Shown one piece after another: positions 32,776 to 42,383 of a DNA stretch of 64,000 bases (positions are counted from its first letter, which is position 1; each line of letters begins with the position of its first letter). Under the pieces are notes generated by a model. That model did no database searches. It was not told the DNA's origin and saw nothing but the letters and a program-made list of their open reading frames with translations. Origin of the DNA: an uncultured Bacteroides sp. (GTDB lineage: Bacteria > Bacteroidota > Bacteroidia > Bacteroidales > Bacteroidaceae); assembly GCA_900766005.1 (NCBI GenBank), contig CAAFTU010000054.1, positions 124,001 through 188,000 on the forward strand, read 5' to 3'. A program made the translations under genes and the position numbers.

Positions 32776-35700
32776 AGCCCAGTTTGTGCAGTCCGGCCTG
32801 TACGTCGGGGTGACTCATGAACAGTTTCCATAACAGCCCTGTGCGGTAGTTCTCTATCATGACAGCAATGGGTCCCTGGTCGATGGCCAGATATCGCTTG
32901 GGATACCAGTGGGCTGTTTCGCTGAAGGCATCGTAAAATCCGAAGGGGCCCAGTACCTTACTGCCCATCTGGTAGAGATGCCTCATCACTTGCAGTGAGT
33001 ATTCCGGGGTGTAAACAATGGAGGAAAGGGCGGCGGTGGGGGCGATGACTCCCCGGTCGTCAGCTTCGTTGGGACCATGGGCTGCGTATCCGTCGATGGA
33101 ATAGCTGGCGGTGAGTCCCCAGCAATCGGGACCGTATCCTTTGTAATGATGAGGATTGCGGATGCAGTAGGCCCGGTTGACGAGGGTCAGGTTGCGCATC
33201 TCCTGAAAGTAGTCGGGGCAGTATCGGTCCGTCAGTTTGTGCGGGTTGAGGCCGAGAAACGAATATTGGGCCCAGAAAAGGGGGCCGGCCTGGCATCCCT
33301 GATAGCGCAGATGCAACGGAATGCCTTCCACCCGGTGAGGAGAGACAATGGCTCCGTTTTGTGCCCATCCCTGGTGATAGACCGAGGCCGGTATGCCATG
33401 GGTGGGAGAGGCTGCCGCCAGCAGATAGAGCAGGAGGCATTCGTTGTAGCCGTGGATGGGGAAGTTCATATCCCAGCCGCTGGTGGGGCTCCAATGCCAA
33501 TACAGCACTTCTTGTCCGCCCCGGCGGTACCAGTTCCAGTCGACTTCTTTCCACAGGCGGTCGATGCGCCGGGCCAATGCCTGTTCCTGTGGGGTCCCGT
33601 TCACATAGTATTGCTGCACAGCCAATAGTCCCTGTATCAGAAAGGCCGTTTCTACCAAGTCACCTCCATTGTCTTTGCTGCTGAATGCTTTTGTTTTCCC
33701 AGTGGTGCCATCCCACCAATGAGGAAAGGCCCCGTGAAAACGGTCGGCCTTTTCCAGAAAAGTGACGATGTGCTGCAGGCGGTTTAGTCCCTCCTGCCGG
33801 GTGATGTATCCGCGTTCTATGCCGGCTATGAGCGCCATCAGACCGAATCCGCTGCCGCCGGAAGTGATGATGTGAGCGTCCTGCTGCGGATACACTCCGT
33901 CAGTGTGATACCGTTCGGGAGCCAGTCCGCTGCAAGGCTCCGCCCCTTCCCAAAAATAGCGGAAGGTGCGGTGCTCTATTGTATCCATCAGGGCTTGGTC
34001 TGACAGCAGCGGCAACACGATGGTGCGTGTGTGATTATCTTCCAAGGTGAAGCGGGCCGATTTCACGTCGCGGCTGTTGGTGCCTATCATAACCTCAAAC
34101 TCGCCCGGTTCGGCCACCAACTGCAAGTCGTAATTGTAGTATCGCAACATTTCGGGGGTAATTTTGAAGCGGACAATCTTCATCTCTCCCGGTTCAAGAA
34201 AAATCTTCTCAAAACCCTTCAGCTCTTTTACCGGGCGGGTGGTGCTGCCCTCCAAATCACGGATGTAAAGTTGTACGACTTCCGAACCCGGCCAGGTGCC
34301 TGTATTGGTGACGGAGACAGCGGCTGTGAGCGAACCATCCATCGGCAGGGTGGAACGGCTCAAGTCGATGTCGCTATAAGCAAAGGTGGTGTAGGAGAGT
34401 CCGTAGCCGAAGGGGTAGAGCGGTTCGTTGTCCACATCGAGGTAGTTGCTCCGGAACTTCTCAAACCAATGTCCGGGCTGCAAGGGGCGTCCTGTGTTTT
34501 TGTGGGCATAGTACAGGGGAATCTGTCCCACATTTTTCGGAAAAGTCATTGTCAGCTTGCCGCAGGGATTGGCATAGCCGAAGAGCACGTCGCCGATAGC
34601 ATAGGCTGCTTCACTGCCGCCAAACCACACATTGAGGATGGCAGGTACGTGTGCCTGTTCCCAGGTCAGCGTGAGCGGACGGCCTGTGAACAGCACGAGC
34701 ACAACTGGTTTGCCGGTATCGAGCAATGCTTTCAGCAGGCGTTGCTGCACATCGGGCAGCCCCAGGTCGGTGCGGCAGCTGCTCTCACCGCTCATCTCGG
34801 ACGATTCGCCCAGGGCAGCAATGATCATGTCCGACTGCCGGGCTACCTCGAGTGCTTCATCCAGCAGCTGCTGGTCGGTTCGGTTGTCGCGGTGGAGCGA
34901 ACGGCCGAACAGGGTAGCCCGTTCCTCATAAGCGGCATCGCTCACGAGGTTGCTGCCTTTGGCATAACGGATGTGGGCTTTGCCTGCCGTCATTTCTTTC
35001 AATCCCTCTACCAATGACGGACAGCGGTCGAGCACGGCGGCTACACTCCACGTGCCCGGCATGTTGCTGCGGCTGTCGCCCAGCGGACCGATGACGGCGA
35101 TGTTGCCTTTCGGGTTGAAGGGCAGCAGGGGTTCGGCTGGTTGTCCCGGATGCAGCGTGACGTTGTCGTTCTTCAGCAAGACGAAACTTTCTGCAGCAAT
35201 CTGCCGGGCTGCCTTCCGGTGCGCCTTGGTAAAGATGTCGCGCGAGGGGCGTTTCAGGTCGCAGTACTTGTAGGGGTCGGCAAACAGTCCCAGCTTGTAT
35301 TTGGCTTCGAGGATGCGGCGGCAGGCTGTGTCGATGGTTTTTACAGACACTTTCCCTTCCTGGACAGATTTCTTCAAAGTGCCTACAAAACCTTCACTTA
35401 CCATATCCATATCCACACCGGCATTGATGGCACGGGCAGATACAGTCTGCAGGTTGCCGATGCCATGGTCGGTCATTTCAGCTATTCCGGTATAATCGGT
35501 CACTACAAACCCTTTGAATCCCCATTCGTTGCGCAGCACGTCGGTCATCAGCCAGCGGTTGGCAGTGGCCGGCACGCCGTCCACTTCATTGAACGAGGCC
35601 ATGACACTGCCCACTCCGGCTTCCACGGCAGCCTGATAGGGCAGCATATAGTCGTTGAACATGCGCTGACGGCTCATGTCCACCGTGTTGTAGTCGCGTC

Positions 35701-36367
35701 CTGCCTCACTGGCACCGTAGAGGGCAAAATGCTTCACACAGGCCATGATTTCATCCTTGCGGCTGAGGTCCTTGCCCTGGTAGCCTCGTATCATGGCTTC
35801 TGCGATCATAGCCCCCAGGAAGGGGTCCTCGCCGTTGCCTTCCGATACCCGTCCCCAGCGAGGGTCACGGGAGATGTCCACCATCGGACTGAAGGTCCAG
35901 CAGATGCCGTCGGCGCTGGCTTCGGTGGCTGCAATGCGGGCCGATGTTTCAATCGCTGTCATATCCCAGGTGCAGGAAAGAGCCAGCGGGATGGGAAACA
36001 TCGTTTCGTATCCGTGAATTACATCCATGCCAAAGAGGAGCGGAATGCTCAGCCGTGAGCCTTCCACAGCCTGTTGTTGTACTTCCCGAATTTTTTCCAC
36101 CCCTTTCAGGTTGAACAGTCCGCCCACTTCGCCTCGCTTGATTTTGGCAGCCAGGTCGCTGCTTTGTGCCTGGCCGGTGATGATTTCTCCTGTGACGGGA
36201 AGGTTGAGTTGTCCGATTTTCTCTTCCAGCGTCATCCGGTTCATCAGTGCGTCAATGAAACGGTCCTTGTCTAAAGGCGGTTTTTGGGCCGATAGATACA
36301 GCCATCCCATTGAAAGCAATAGGATAGTTCCTATTAGTCTTCTGTATGTCATTCTTTGTCTATTCAT
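32762..36367 (-). CDS. GH3 beta-glucosidase fused to GH144-type endo-beta-1,2-glucanase
   Basis: A 1201-residue periplasmic fusion with an ordinary signal peptide (end LYLSAQ, no lipobox). Residues about 35-760 are a complete GH3 beta-glucosidase: NGEDPFLGAMIAEAMIRGYQG, KHFALYGASEAGRDYNTVDMS, nucleophile Asp291 in KGFVVTDYTG, acid/base region ALGESSEMSGESS, and a fibronectin-like end with VVQLYIRDLEGS. Residues 787-1201 are a glycoamylase-like domain of the GH144 type, with HWWDGTTGKTKAFSSKDNGGDLVETAF and PIHGYNECLLLYLLA. GH144 enzymes are endo-beta-1,2-glucanases, and in B. thetaiotaomicron a separate GH3 with sophorose activity is the neighbour. Here both steps sit in one chain. It lies 38 bp after the SusD gene. 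Confidence 0.9.
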   Translation of the reverse strand: MNRQRMTYRRLIGTILLLSMGWLYLSAQKPPLDKDRFIDALMNRMTLEEKIGQLNLPVTGEIITGQAQSSDLAAKIKRGEVGGLFNLKGVEKIREVQQQAVEGSRLSIPLLFGMDVIHGYETMFPIPLALSCTWDMTAIETSARIAATEASADGICWTFSPMVDISRDPRWGRVSEGNGEDPFLGAMIAEAMIRGYQGKDLSRKDEIMACVKHFALYGASEAGRDYNTVDMSRQRMFNDYMLPYQAAVEAGVGSVMASFNEVDGVPATANRWLMTDVLRNEWGFKGFVVTDYTGIAEMTDHGIGNLQTVSARAINAGVDMDMVSEGFVGTLKKSVQEGKVSVKTIDTACRRILEAKYKLGLFADPYKYCDLKRPSRDIFTKAHRKAARQIAAESFVLLKNDNVTLHPGQPAEPLLPFNPKGNIAVIGPLGDSRSNMPGTWSVAAVLDRCPSLVEGLKEMTAGKAHIRYAKGSNLVSDAAYEERATLFGRSLHRDNRTDQQLLDEALEVARQSDMIIAALGESSEMSGESSCRTDLGLPDVQQRLLKALLDTGKPVVLVLFTGRPLTLTWEQAHVPAILNVWFGGSEAAYAIGDVLFGYANPCGKLTMTFPKNVGQIPLYYAHKNTGRPLQPGHWFEKFRSNYLDVDNEPLYPFGYGLSYTTFAYSDIDLSRSTLPMDGSLTAAVSVTNTGTWPGSEVVQLYIRDLEGSTTRPVKELKGFEKIFLEPGEMKIVRFKITPEMLRYYNYDLQLVAEPGEFEVMIGTNSRDVKSARFTLEDNHTRTIVLPLLSDQALMDTIEHRTFRYFWEGAEPCSGLAPERYHTDGVYPQQDAHIITSGGSGFGLMALIAGIERGYITRQEGLNRLQHIVTFLEKADRFHGAFPHWWDGTTGKTKAFSSKDNGGDLVETAFLIQGLLAVQQYYVNGTPQEQALARRIDRLWKEVDWNWYRRGGQEVLYWHWSPTSGWDMNFPIHGYNECLLLYLLAAASPTHGIPASVYHQGWAQNGAIVSPHRVEGIPLHLRYQGCQAGPLFWAQYSFLGLNPHKLTDRYCPDYFQEMRNLTLVNRAYCIRNPHHYKGYGPDCWGLTASYSIDGYAAHGPNEADDRGVIAPTAALSSIVYTPEYSLQVMRHLYQMGSKVLGPFGFYDAFSETAHWYPKRYLAIDQGPIAVMIENYRTGLLWKLFMSHPDVQAGLHKLGFTYR

Positions 36368-36405
36368 TTCGTTACGATGATTAAAGGTTTCAGCCTGCTT
36401 TTTCC

Positions 36406-37995
36406 TTATTGATAATCCGGATTCTGAACCAGTACCCCTTTGGATTTGTCAATCTCACTCTGAGGCAAGGGAAGCAGGGCATTCTTATCTTGGTAATGAG
36501 TCTTTCCGGCTGCATGAAGCACTTCCTTGGCAATGCCCCAACGCACCAGATCGTAGAAACGGTCGAACTCCAGTCCCAGTTCCACCCTCCGTTCGTGGCG
36601 GATGGCCTGGCGCAGCTCCTCGGGACGAGTTGTCGTTACTTTGGGGAGTATCCCGCTGCGTCCCCCTCTGGCACGGGCACGCACCTGTTCCAGATAGGTG
36701 AGTGCTTCGCCGGTGAGCCCTTTCTCATTGGCCGATTCTGCAGCCATCAGCAACACGTCGGCGTAGCGGATGAGCCGGATGTTGACCCAATACCCTTTGT
36801 TGCTGTATTCTTTTCGCAGAGAAGGGTCGGTATATACTTTCTTGTTGAAGTAGGCTCCCATAGCCGGTGAAACAGGCGATTCTCCATAGGGAGCATTGGT
36901 GTTTTCCGGTGTGATGGGTTCCTCGTCCGACCGGCGGAAAGCCAGTAAGGTAGCAGCCTTTCGGGGGTCTCCTTCCTCATAGGCCTTTTCCATTTCACGG
37001 GTGGCCATGTGCCATCCCCAGCCTAAGTCCCATGCACCTGCTCCACGCACTCCCTGCACTTCGGCCCACTGGCTGCCGACGATATCGCTTTGCGGCAGTG
37101 AGGCCGTGGCTGTGCACTGCAGTTCGAAGATGGAACCGCTGTTGTTTTCGCCCTCTTCCGTAAACAGCTTTTCGTAGGGAGTTTGGAGGTTGTATAGCCC
37201 CTTCTTGATCACGTCGGTCGAAGCGGCATACATGTGTTCCCAGTCGTTGCGCATCATATACGTACGGGCATGCAGCGAACGGGCAGCCCCCCATGTCAGC
37301 CGGCCGGTATAGTCGCTGTTCCATGTCTCCGGCAGAGTGGCTTCTGCCGTTTCCAGGTCGAAGTCTATCTGCTGATAGATTTCGGCTGCGGGTGATTTGG
37401 GCACGTTGGCTTCCGAAGCATCGTTGATTTTGCGGGTTACCAGCGGCACATCGCCGAATGCACGAACCAGGTTGAAGTAACAGTAGGCTCGGAAGAAGGA
37501 GGCTTCTCCCTTGTTGATAAGGTCCTCGGCTTCAGACTGTCCGGTTGCTTCCTTGTGGGCGATGGCATCCAGAATGTCGTTGCATTGATAGATGACGGCA
37601 TAATTCTTTCCCCAATAAGCTCCCAGCAGGCCGTTGGTGGGGGTATAGATGAAATCGTCATACATAGCTGCTACATCCGATCCGTCGCTGGGTACACTTC
37701 CTTTTTCGGAGTCTTCCGAGCGGAAGCAGTGAATGGCGAGTGCCGGAGGCCCGGCTGTGATGTCATAGTGGCGCATCAGGGTGTATACGTTATACACTTT
37801 ACCGTTGACCAGTGCATTGGGATGGTCGTTTTCGGTAAATTCTCCTTGCGGGCTGCGGTCGAGAAAATCGTTGCAAGAGGCACACAGCAGGAGTAGCAAG
37901 AGAGTTTCTCCCGTTTTTCTCCAAAGGGAAAAGGGGAGCCGGCTGAGGTTGTGTTGCCCGTTGGCTGGTGGGCATAAGTGAGGTTTCTTTTTCAT
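36406..37995 (-). CDS. SusD/RagB family substrate-binding lipoprotein
   Basis: Surface lipoprotein of 529 residues that caps a SusC barrel and captures glycans. The leader is long (about 45 residues) and ends in the lipobox LCASCND. SusD landmarks: SCNDFLDRSPQGEFTEND at the mature start, a TPR-like helical core (INKGEASFFRAYCYFNLVRAFGDVPLV), and C-terminal RLIRYADVLLMAAESANEKG, IRHERRVELGLEFDRFYDLVRWG and PLPQSEIDKSKGVLVQNPDY. It lies between the SusC gene (25 bp upstream) and the GH3-GH144 fusion, so its ligand is probably a beta-1,2-glucan; that follows from context only. Confidence 0.94.
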   Translation of the reverse strand: MKKKPHLCPPANGQHNLSRLPFSLWRKTGETLLLLLLCASCNDFLDRSPQGEFTENDHPNALVNGKVYNVYTLMRHYDITAGPPALAIHCFRSEDSEKGSVPSDGSDVAAMYDDFIYTPTNGLLGAYWGKNYAVIYQCNDILDAIAHKEATGQSEAEDLINKGEASFFRAYCYFNLVRAFGDVPLVTRKINDASEANVPKSPAAEIYQQIDFDLETAEATLPETWNSDYTGRLTWGAARSLHARTYMMRNDWEHMYAASTDVIKKGLYNLQTPYEKLFTEEGENNSGSIFELQCTATASLPQSDIVGSQWAEVQGVRGAGAWDLGWGWHMATREMEKAYEEGDPRKAATLLAFRRSDEEPITPENTNAPYGESPVSPAMGAYFNKKVYTDPSLRKEYSNKGYWVNIRLIRYADVLLMAAESANEKGLTGEALTYLEQVRARARGGRSGILPKVTTTRPEELRQAIRHERRVELGLEFDRFYDLVRWGIAKEVLHAAGKTHYQDKNALLPLPQSEIDKSKGVLVQNPDYQ

Positions 37996-38020
37996 TGTTA
38001 TTGTTGTTTAGGTCGGGATG

Positions 38021-41000
38021 TTAAAATGTTAGATTAAGACCAAACGTGTAGACGGCCGGTACCGGATAGCTTCCGTTGTCGGAGCCGAAGGAAATAGCGC
38101 TTCCTCCCAGTTCGGGGGTATATCCGGTGTTGTGCTTCCACGTTTTGAGATTCTGTACATTGACATATACCTTCAGGGCTTGCAGACGGATTTTTTCCAG
38201 CAGTTTCTTGTCGAACGAGTAGGCCAGCTGCACATTGCGTATACGGAAGAACCGTCCGCTCTCGATGAAGTAATCGGAGTTGAGGCTGTTGATGGAATGC
38301 CGGCTGTTCAGCAGAGGCTGACTGTTGGACGTACCTTCACCGTGCCAGCGGTTCCTGCGTTGGTCCAGGTAGTTGAATTGGGCAAAGTTGTAATTGTCCC
38401 AAGTACGGAACAGCTGATTGCCTCCTTGCCCCATCAGGTTGATGTCCAGCGACCAGTTGCGGTAGCCGGCGCCGAGGGTAAAGCCGTAGGTCACCTTCGG
38501 AGTCGGATTCCCGATCTGCGTACGGTCTTCCGGAGTAATCTGTCCGTCTCCGTTGATATCGGCAAATTTTAAATCTCCAGGAGTAACGGTAGCCAAGGTG
38601 TTTTTGGGAGAGGCATCAATGTCTGCTTGCGATTGGTACACACCGGCCACTTTGTATCCGTAAAAATAGCCGATGGGATGTCCTGCCAGGGTGTGGCTTT
38701 GCTGCTTGTCACCGGCAATGAGTACATAGCCGTCCTGTACCAGACTCTTTACTCTGTTGCGGATGGTGGTGAGATTGGCTCCTATGCTGTAGTTCCATTC
38801 CCCTATCTGATGCCGCCACGAGAGCGCTATTTCCACACCGCTGTTCTGGATTTCTCCCAGATTGCCGATGCCGGGGGTGGTACCGGATATGCCGGGTACT
38901 TCTGCCAGCAGGTCTTTGGTATTCTTTTTATAATACACTCCTTCCAGGTGCAGCCGGTTGTGCAGCAGGTTGGTTTCCAGTCCGGCTTCCCATGCCTCCA
39001 CCTTTTCCCAGCGTAGGTTTGGGTTGGGCAGGTAGGAGAGCTGGTAGCCCGGATAGATGATAGACGGTTTGCCGAATACGGCCGAATAGGCATTGGTCAG
39101 CAGCGGTTCGGCGGGGTAGGCTTTACTTAGGTTTTGGTTGCCCAAGGTGCCATAGGAGGCCTTCAGTTTCAGCATGTCCAGCCAGGAGATGTCTTTCAGG
39201 AAGGATTCCTCACTCATCACCCATCCGGCACCTAAGGAGAAGAAATTCTGCCATTCGTTGCCGGTGTAGGAGAAGGCGGAAGAACCGTCGCGGCGGAAAG
39301 AACCGTTGAACAGGTATTTCCCTTTATAGTTATAGATAACCCGGGCCAGCAGGGAGAGGGTGCTCCGTTCCCATTGGCTGCTGCCGTTGGTCGCGGTAGC
39401 AGCGTCACCGATGCTGAGGAACCATTTATCCGGGTTGTCGGGAATGAGCAGTCCCACTCCCTGCTTGCGGGCACCATCGAGCCGACTGAAGGAATTGTAG
39501 TAGGTTGTGAAGCCTACAGTGGCTGTCAGTTGGTGTCCCTTGCCGAAGTGGTTGCTGTAGGTCAGCACATAGTCGCTTTGCACTTTCATCTCGTTCTCTT
39601 TCAACTGGCTGACGGCCGTTTTTCCTGTACTCAATGTCACGATGTCGCCTTTAACGGTGGGGTCGTACATCCGGATGACCGGAGTGTAGGTGCGCCCGTT
39701 GTTATTGACATAATCCAGTGAGAATGTAGCCTTGAAGTTGAAATGCTTGAGGAAGTTGATTTCTCCAAAGAGGCTTCCCGATGCGCGGTAGTTCTCGGCC
39801 TTTGTTGTGTTGGCGCGTACCGCTACATCTACCATCGGGTTGTCGATTTGCGCTTTCTGAAACTCCGGAAGTACGGCATACAACCGGTGCTCTTCGTTGT
39901 AGACCGGTGCGATAGGTGCTGCGCGCAGGGCATTGAGCACTTGCTTGGAGTCTGCCGGTAGCAGGCGGGCACCGTTGAACTGAAATCCTACTTTCAGGTT
40001 GTCGTTGAGCTGGAAATCATTGTTGGCATTGAGGGTTACCTTGCTGAATTTCTCATGCTTGATGTTACCTTGTTCGTAGGCATATCCCACGCTCAGATAA
40101 AAGCGGTGTTTGGGTGATGCACCTGTGATGCTGATGTTGTTGTTGGTGATAAATGCCGTCTGGAATATCTCGTCTTGCCAGTTGGTATTGGCCTCCCATC
40201 CGCTGAAGTCGAACGGAGCATCGCCTTGGTTCTGCAACTGCTCGGCATATAGTTCCTTGAACTGGGGACCATTGACGAGTTTGACCTTGTCGGTCACTTT
40301 CTTGAAACCAAATGAGGTATTGACGTGAATCAGTGTCTGTCCTTCTTTGGCTTTCTTGGTGGTAATGATGATGACCCCGTTGGCTCCACGCACACCGAAG
40401 ATGGCCAGGGAGGACGGGTCTTTCAGAATCTCCATCGATTCGATATCTTCGGGGTTGAGGAAGTTGATGTTGTCGTTGAACAGACCGTCTACGATGTAGA
40501 GCGGCTGGTATCCGTTGATGGAGTTGGTGCCCCGGATACGTACTTCGGGGTCGGCTCCGGCCCGTCCGGAGTTGATGATTTGTACACCGGCCACTTTGCC
40601 TTGCAGGGAAGAAAGCGGGTTCATGGCAGGTTTGTTGGCTATTTCGTCTCCTTTGATATTGGTGATGGAGCCGGTGAGGTCTCTCTTCTTGGCACTTCCG
40701 TAGCCGATGACCACGGTTTCGCCCAACAGCTGGGAGTTTTCTTTCAGCGTCACATTGATGACTGTCTGCGCTCCTACTTTCACGTGCTGGGAGAGGGTGC
40801 CCACATACGAGAACACCAGCACATCCTCTGGGCTGGCAGTGAGGGCATACTGCCCGTTCAGGTCGGTGACTGTTCCGGTGGATGTTCCTTGAATGAGGAC
40901 AGACGCACCGATTAAGGGCTCATGGACAGCATCTGTTACGGTTCCCGTAATGGTCTTCGGTTGTGCCAAAGCCGCTGCAGAAACTTGCAACAGACACGCC

Positions 41001-41083
41001 AGTGCCACGACGCTTTTCAGCCGGATGGCTTTTGCGGGTAGATGTTGAAGAAAGCGGTTCTTCATTGCATTCAAATTTTCCAT
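38021..41083 (-). CDS. SusC/RagA family TonB-linked outer membrane transporter
   Basis: Outer membrane transporter of 1020 residues: signal peptide ending AAALAQ (about residue 41), a carboxypeptidase-like domain (TITGTVTDAVHEPLIGASVLIQG), the SusC linker motif SQLLGETVVIGYG, plug (about 135-250, with ADPEVRIRGTNSINGYQPLYIVDG) and a 22-strand barrel to the C-terminal FGLNLTF. The first gene of the beta-1,2-glucan locus, followed by SusD and the glycoside hydrolase. I saw no HTCS, SusR or sigma/anti-sigma regulator in the adjoining genes. An inner ATG at 41065 is an alternative start. The 196 bp upstream hold no exact promoter match; TTCATTTG at about 41153 is one base off. Confidence 0.95.
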   Translation of the reverse strand: MENLNAMKNRFLQHLPAKAIRLKSVVALACLLQVSAAALAQPKTITGTVTDAVHEPLIGASVLIQGTSTGTVTDLNGQYALTASPEDVLVFSYVGTLSQHVKVGAQTVINVTLKENSQLLGETVVIGYGSAKKRDLTGSITNIKGDEIANKPAMNPLSSLQGKVAGVQIINSGRAGADPEVRIRGTNSINGYQPLYIVDGLFNDNINFLNPEDIESMEILKDPSSLAIFGVRGANGVIIITTKKAKEGQTLIHVNTSFGFKKVTDKVKLVNGPQFKELYAEQLQNQGDAPFDFSGWEANTNWQDEIFQTAFITNNNISITGASPKHRFYLSVGYAYEQGNIKHEKFSKVTLNANNDFQLNDNLKVGFQFNGARLLPADSKQVLNALRAAPIAPVYNEEHRLYAVLPEFQKAQIDNPMVDVAVRANTTKAENYRASGSLFGEINFLKHFNFKATFSLDYVNNNGRTYTPVIRMYDPTVKGDIVTLSTGKTAVSQLKENEMKVQSDYVLTYSNHFGKGHQLTATVGFTTYYNSFSRLDGARKQGVGLLIPDNPDKWFLSIGDAATATNGSSQWERSTLSLLARVIYNYKGKYLFNGSFRRDGSSAFSYTGNEWQNFFSLGAGWVMSEESFLKDISWLDMLKLKASYGTLGNQNLSKAYPAEPLLTNAYSAVFGKPSIIYPGYQLSYLPNPNLRWEKVEAWEAGLETNLLHNRLHLEGVYYKKNTKDLLAEVPGISGTTPGIGNLGEIQNSGVEIALSWRHQIGEWNYSIGANLTTIRNRVKSLVQDGYVLIAGDKQQSHTLAGHPIGYFYGYKVAGVYQSQADIDASPKNTLATVTPGDLKFADINGDGQITPEDRTQIGNPTPKVTYGFTLGAGYRNWSLDINLMGQGGNQLFRTWDNYNFAQFNYLDQRRNRWHGEGTSNSQPLLNSRHSINSLNSDYFIESGRFFRIRNVQLAYSFDKKLLEKIRLQALKVYVNVQNLKTWKHNTGYTPELGGSAISFGSDNGSYPVPAVYTFGLNLTF

Positions 41084-41197
41084 ATGCTACAGTTTAGGTT
41101 GAAGTCTTTTGCCGCTCACACAGGGTGAGTGTTATCACAGGAACAAATGAAATGCAAAAAAGATTAGGCGAAGGGGAATTTATGTTTGTATAAAGAA

Positions 41198-41245
41198 ACC
41201 CATCGGCCGGATGGATGCTGACTGAATGTCATCCGGCCAATGGGT
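41198..41245 (-). terminator. Terminator of the PfkB kinase gene
   Basis: ACCCAT-GGCCGGATG and CATCCGGCC-ATGGGT pair over 15 bp with one mismatch, around a 16-base loop; on the minus strand T-rich TTTCTTTATA follows. It separates the kinase from the SusC operon. Confidence 0.75.
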
Positions 41246-41279
41246 ATATGGGGTGATGTTTTGTCTGTATATCGTTGCT

Positions 41280-42170
41280 TTAGTACAGCTCTTTCATTGT
41301 CTGCATGCACTGGATGACCTCTTCTTTGGTGCCGCTGAACGGTCCCGATTTCTCGATTTTCAAGGTCGACATGGCAGCGGCGAAGCGACCGGCTTCGGCA
41401 ATGCCGGCACCCAATACACGCTGATACAGGTAGCCGATGGTATAGGTGTCACCGCATCCGGTAGCATCAACGATGTGTCTGGGCTGGTAGGCCGGAATCC
41501 GGTAGAAGTCGGTACCGTCATAAATGAGTGACCCCATACTTCCCAAGGTCACGAGCACTTCTTTCACTCCCCAGTCATGTAGCTGGCGGGCTGCTTCATG
41601 GGCGTCCGAAGAGCCTGTCAGCACTTCCATTTCATGTTCATTGACTTTGAGGAAATGAATGTACTGCAGTGCCTCCCGCTTGTCGGTCCAGTCGATGGGA
41701 TACACCTGGGTGTCGCGCACTTCCCGCAGATATCCTTGTGAGTCTACGGCGATGCGGCCTTTTGGGGCCAGGTATTTAATGACATCCAATGAAAAATCAT
41801 CCGCCAGCAAAGAGCCTAAGTGGAAGATTTCGGCGTCGATAGTCTGCAACTGGTTCACAGTGAAAGGGTCTGCTTTGGCCAGCACACGCTGAGTGCGGTC
41901 ATCGGGGTTGGCACCATAGATGTTTTCGAAATAGACAGAGTGCTGGCTGGGCAATGCGCTGACTTGGATGCCCATGTGGCGCAAATCTTCAACGACCTTC
42001 ATCTCGGTGGCTCCTACCGCTGTGACCAACGCATAGTCGATATCCTTGAATGGGTGGATGGCATGTGAACAATAGAAAGCCGTTCCACCTGGCATATAGA
42101 CAGTTTGTTGGGGGGTAACCACCTTATCTAAGGTGATGTGACCAATGCAGCAGAGTTGATGTTTCTTCAT
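41280..42170 (-). CDS. PfkB family carbohydrate kinase
   Basis: Ribokinase-fold sugar kinase of 296 residues, cytosolic. The N-terminus CIGHITLDKVVTPQ, the glycine-rich PGGTAFYCSHA and the C-terminal signature VDATGCGDTYTIGYLY are clear. The catalytic Asp is in the GCGD segment, which replaces the usual GAGD. The sugar cannot be told from sequence; ribose, fructose-type and inositol-type substrates are all phosphorylated by this family. It stands downstream of tRNA-Leu and upstream of the SusC gene on the same strand, but terminators on both sides argue that it is not part of the glucan operon. Confidence 0.9.
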   Translation of the reverse strand: MKKHQLCCIGHITLDKVVTPQQTVYMPGGTAFYCSHAIHPFKDIDYALVTAVGATEMKVVEDLRHMGIQVSALPSQHSVYFENIYGANPDDRTQRVLAKADPFTVNQLQTIDAEIFHLGSLLADDFSLDVIKYLAPKGRIAVDSQGYLREVRDTQVYPIDWTDKREALQYIHFLKVNEHEMEVLTGSSDAHEAARQLHDWGVKEVLVTLGSMGSLIYDGTDFYRIPAYQPRHIVDATGCGDTYTIGYLYQRVLGAGIAEAGRFAAAMSTLKIEKSGPFSGTKEEVIQCMQTMKELY

Positions 42171-42186
42171 GTTTTGTGAATTAAAA

Positions 42187-42215
42187 AAGCCTTCAAGAAT
42201 TGTTCTTGAAGGCTT
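42187..42215 (-). terminator. Terminator after tRNA-Leu
   Basis: AAGCCTTCAAGAA and TTCTTGAAGGCTT form a perfect 13-bp stem with a 3-base loop; on the minus strand the stem runs into TTTTTTAA. It closes the tRNA transcript 16 bp before the kinase start. Confidence 0.85.
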
Positions 42216-42230
42216 CTAGTTTATTTTTTG

Positions 42231-42312
42231 TGCGGATGATAGGACTCGAACCTACACGCCTCGCGGCACCAGATCCTAAGTCTGGCGCGGCTACCAATTA
42301 CGCCACATCCGC
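42231..42312 (-). tRNA. tRNA-Leu (anticodon UAG)
   Basis: An 82-base class II tRNA on the minus strand. The acceptor arms GCGGATG and CATCCGC pair, with A as discriminator base. The anticodon stem CCAGA/TCTGG encloses CTTAGGA, giving anticodon TAG. The variable arm is long (TGCCGCGAGGCGTG), as in leucine tRNAs, and the T-loop is TTCGAGT. The CCA end is not encoded. It is transcribed from the promoter at 42337-42367. Confidence 0.95.
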
Positions 42313-42336
42313 ATGATGTGCTTTTGTTAAGCGGTG

Positions 42337-42367
42337 CAAAGATAGGAACAATTTCCGATTCCACAAA
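42337..42367 (-). promoter_or_regulatory. Promoter of tRNA-Leu
   Basis: On the minus strand TTTG (42367-42364) and TATCTTTG (42344-42337) are 19 bp apart, a full consensus match. The -7 box ends 24 bp before the tRNA. Confidence 0.7.
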
Positions 42368-42383
42368 TTTTTTCTGCAGAAAG

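Noticed and set aside
41280..42170. PfkB kinase as part of the beta-1,2-glucan operon
   Set aside because: A strong terminator (41198-41245) separates it from SusC, and beta-1,2-glucan breakdown to glucose does not call for it specifically.
42231..42312. tRNA-Leu as an integration site
   Set aside because: No integrase, no repeated tRNA 3' end and no foreign gene block next to it.
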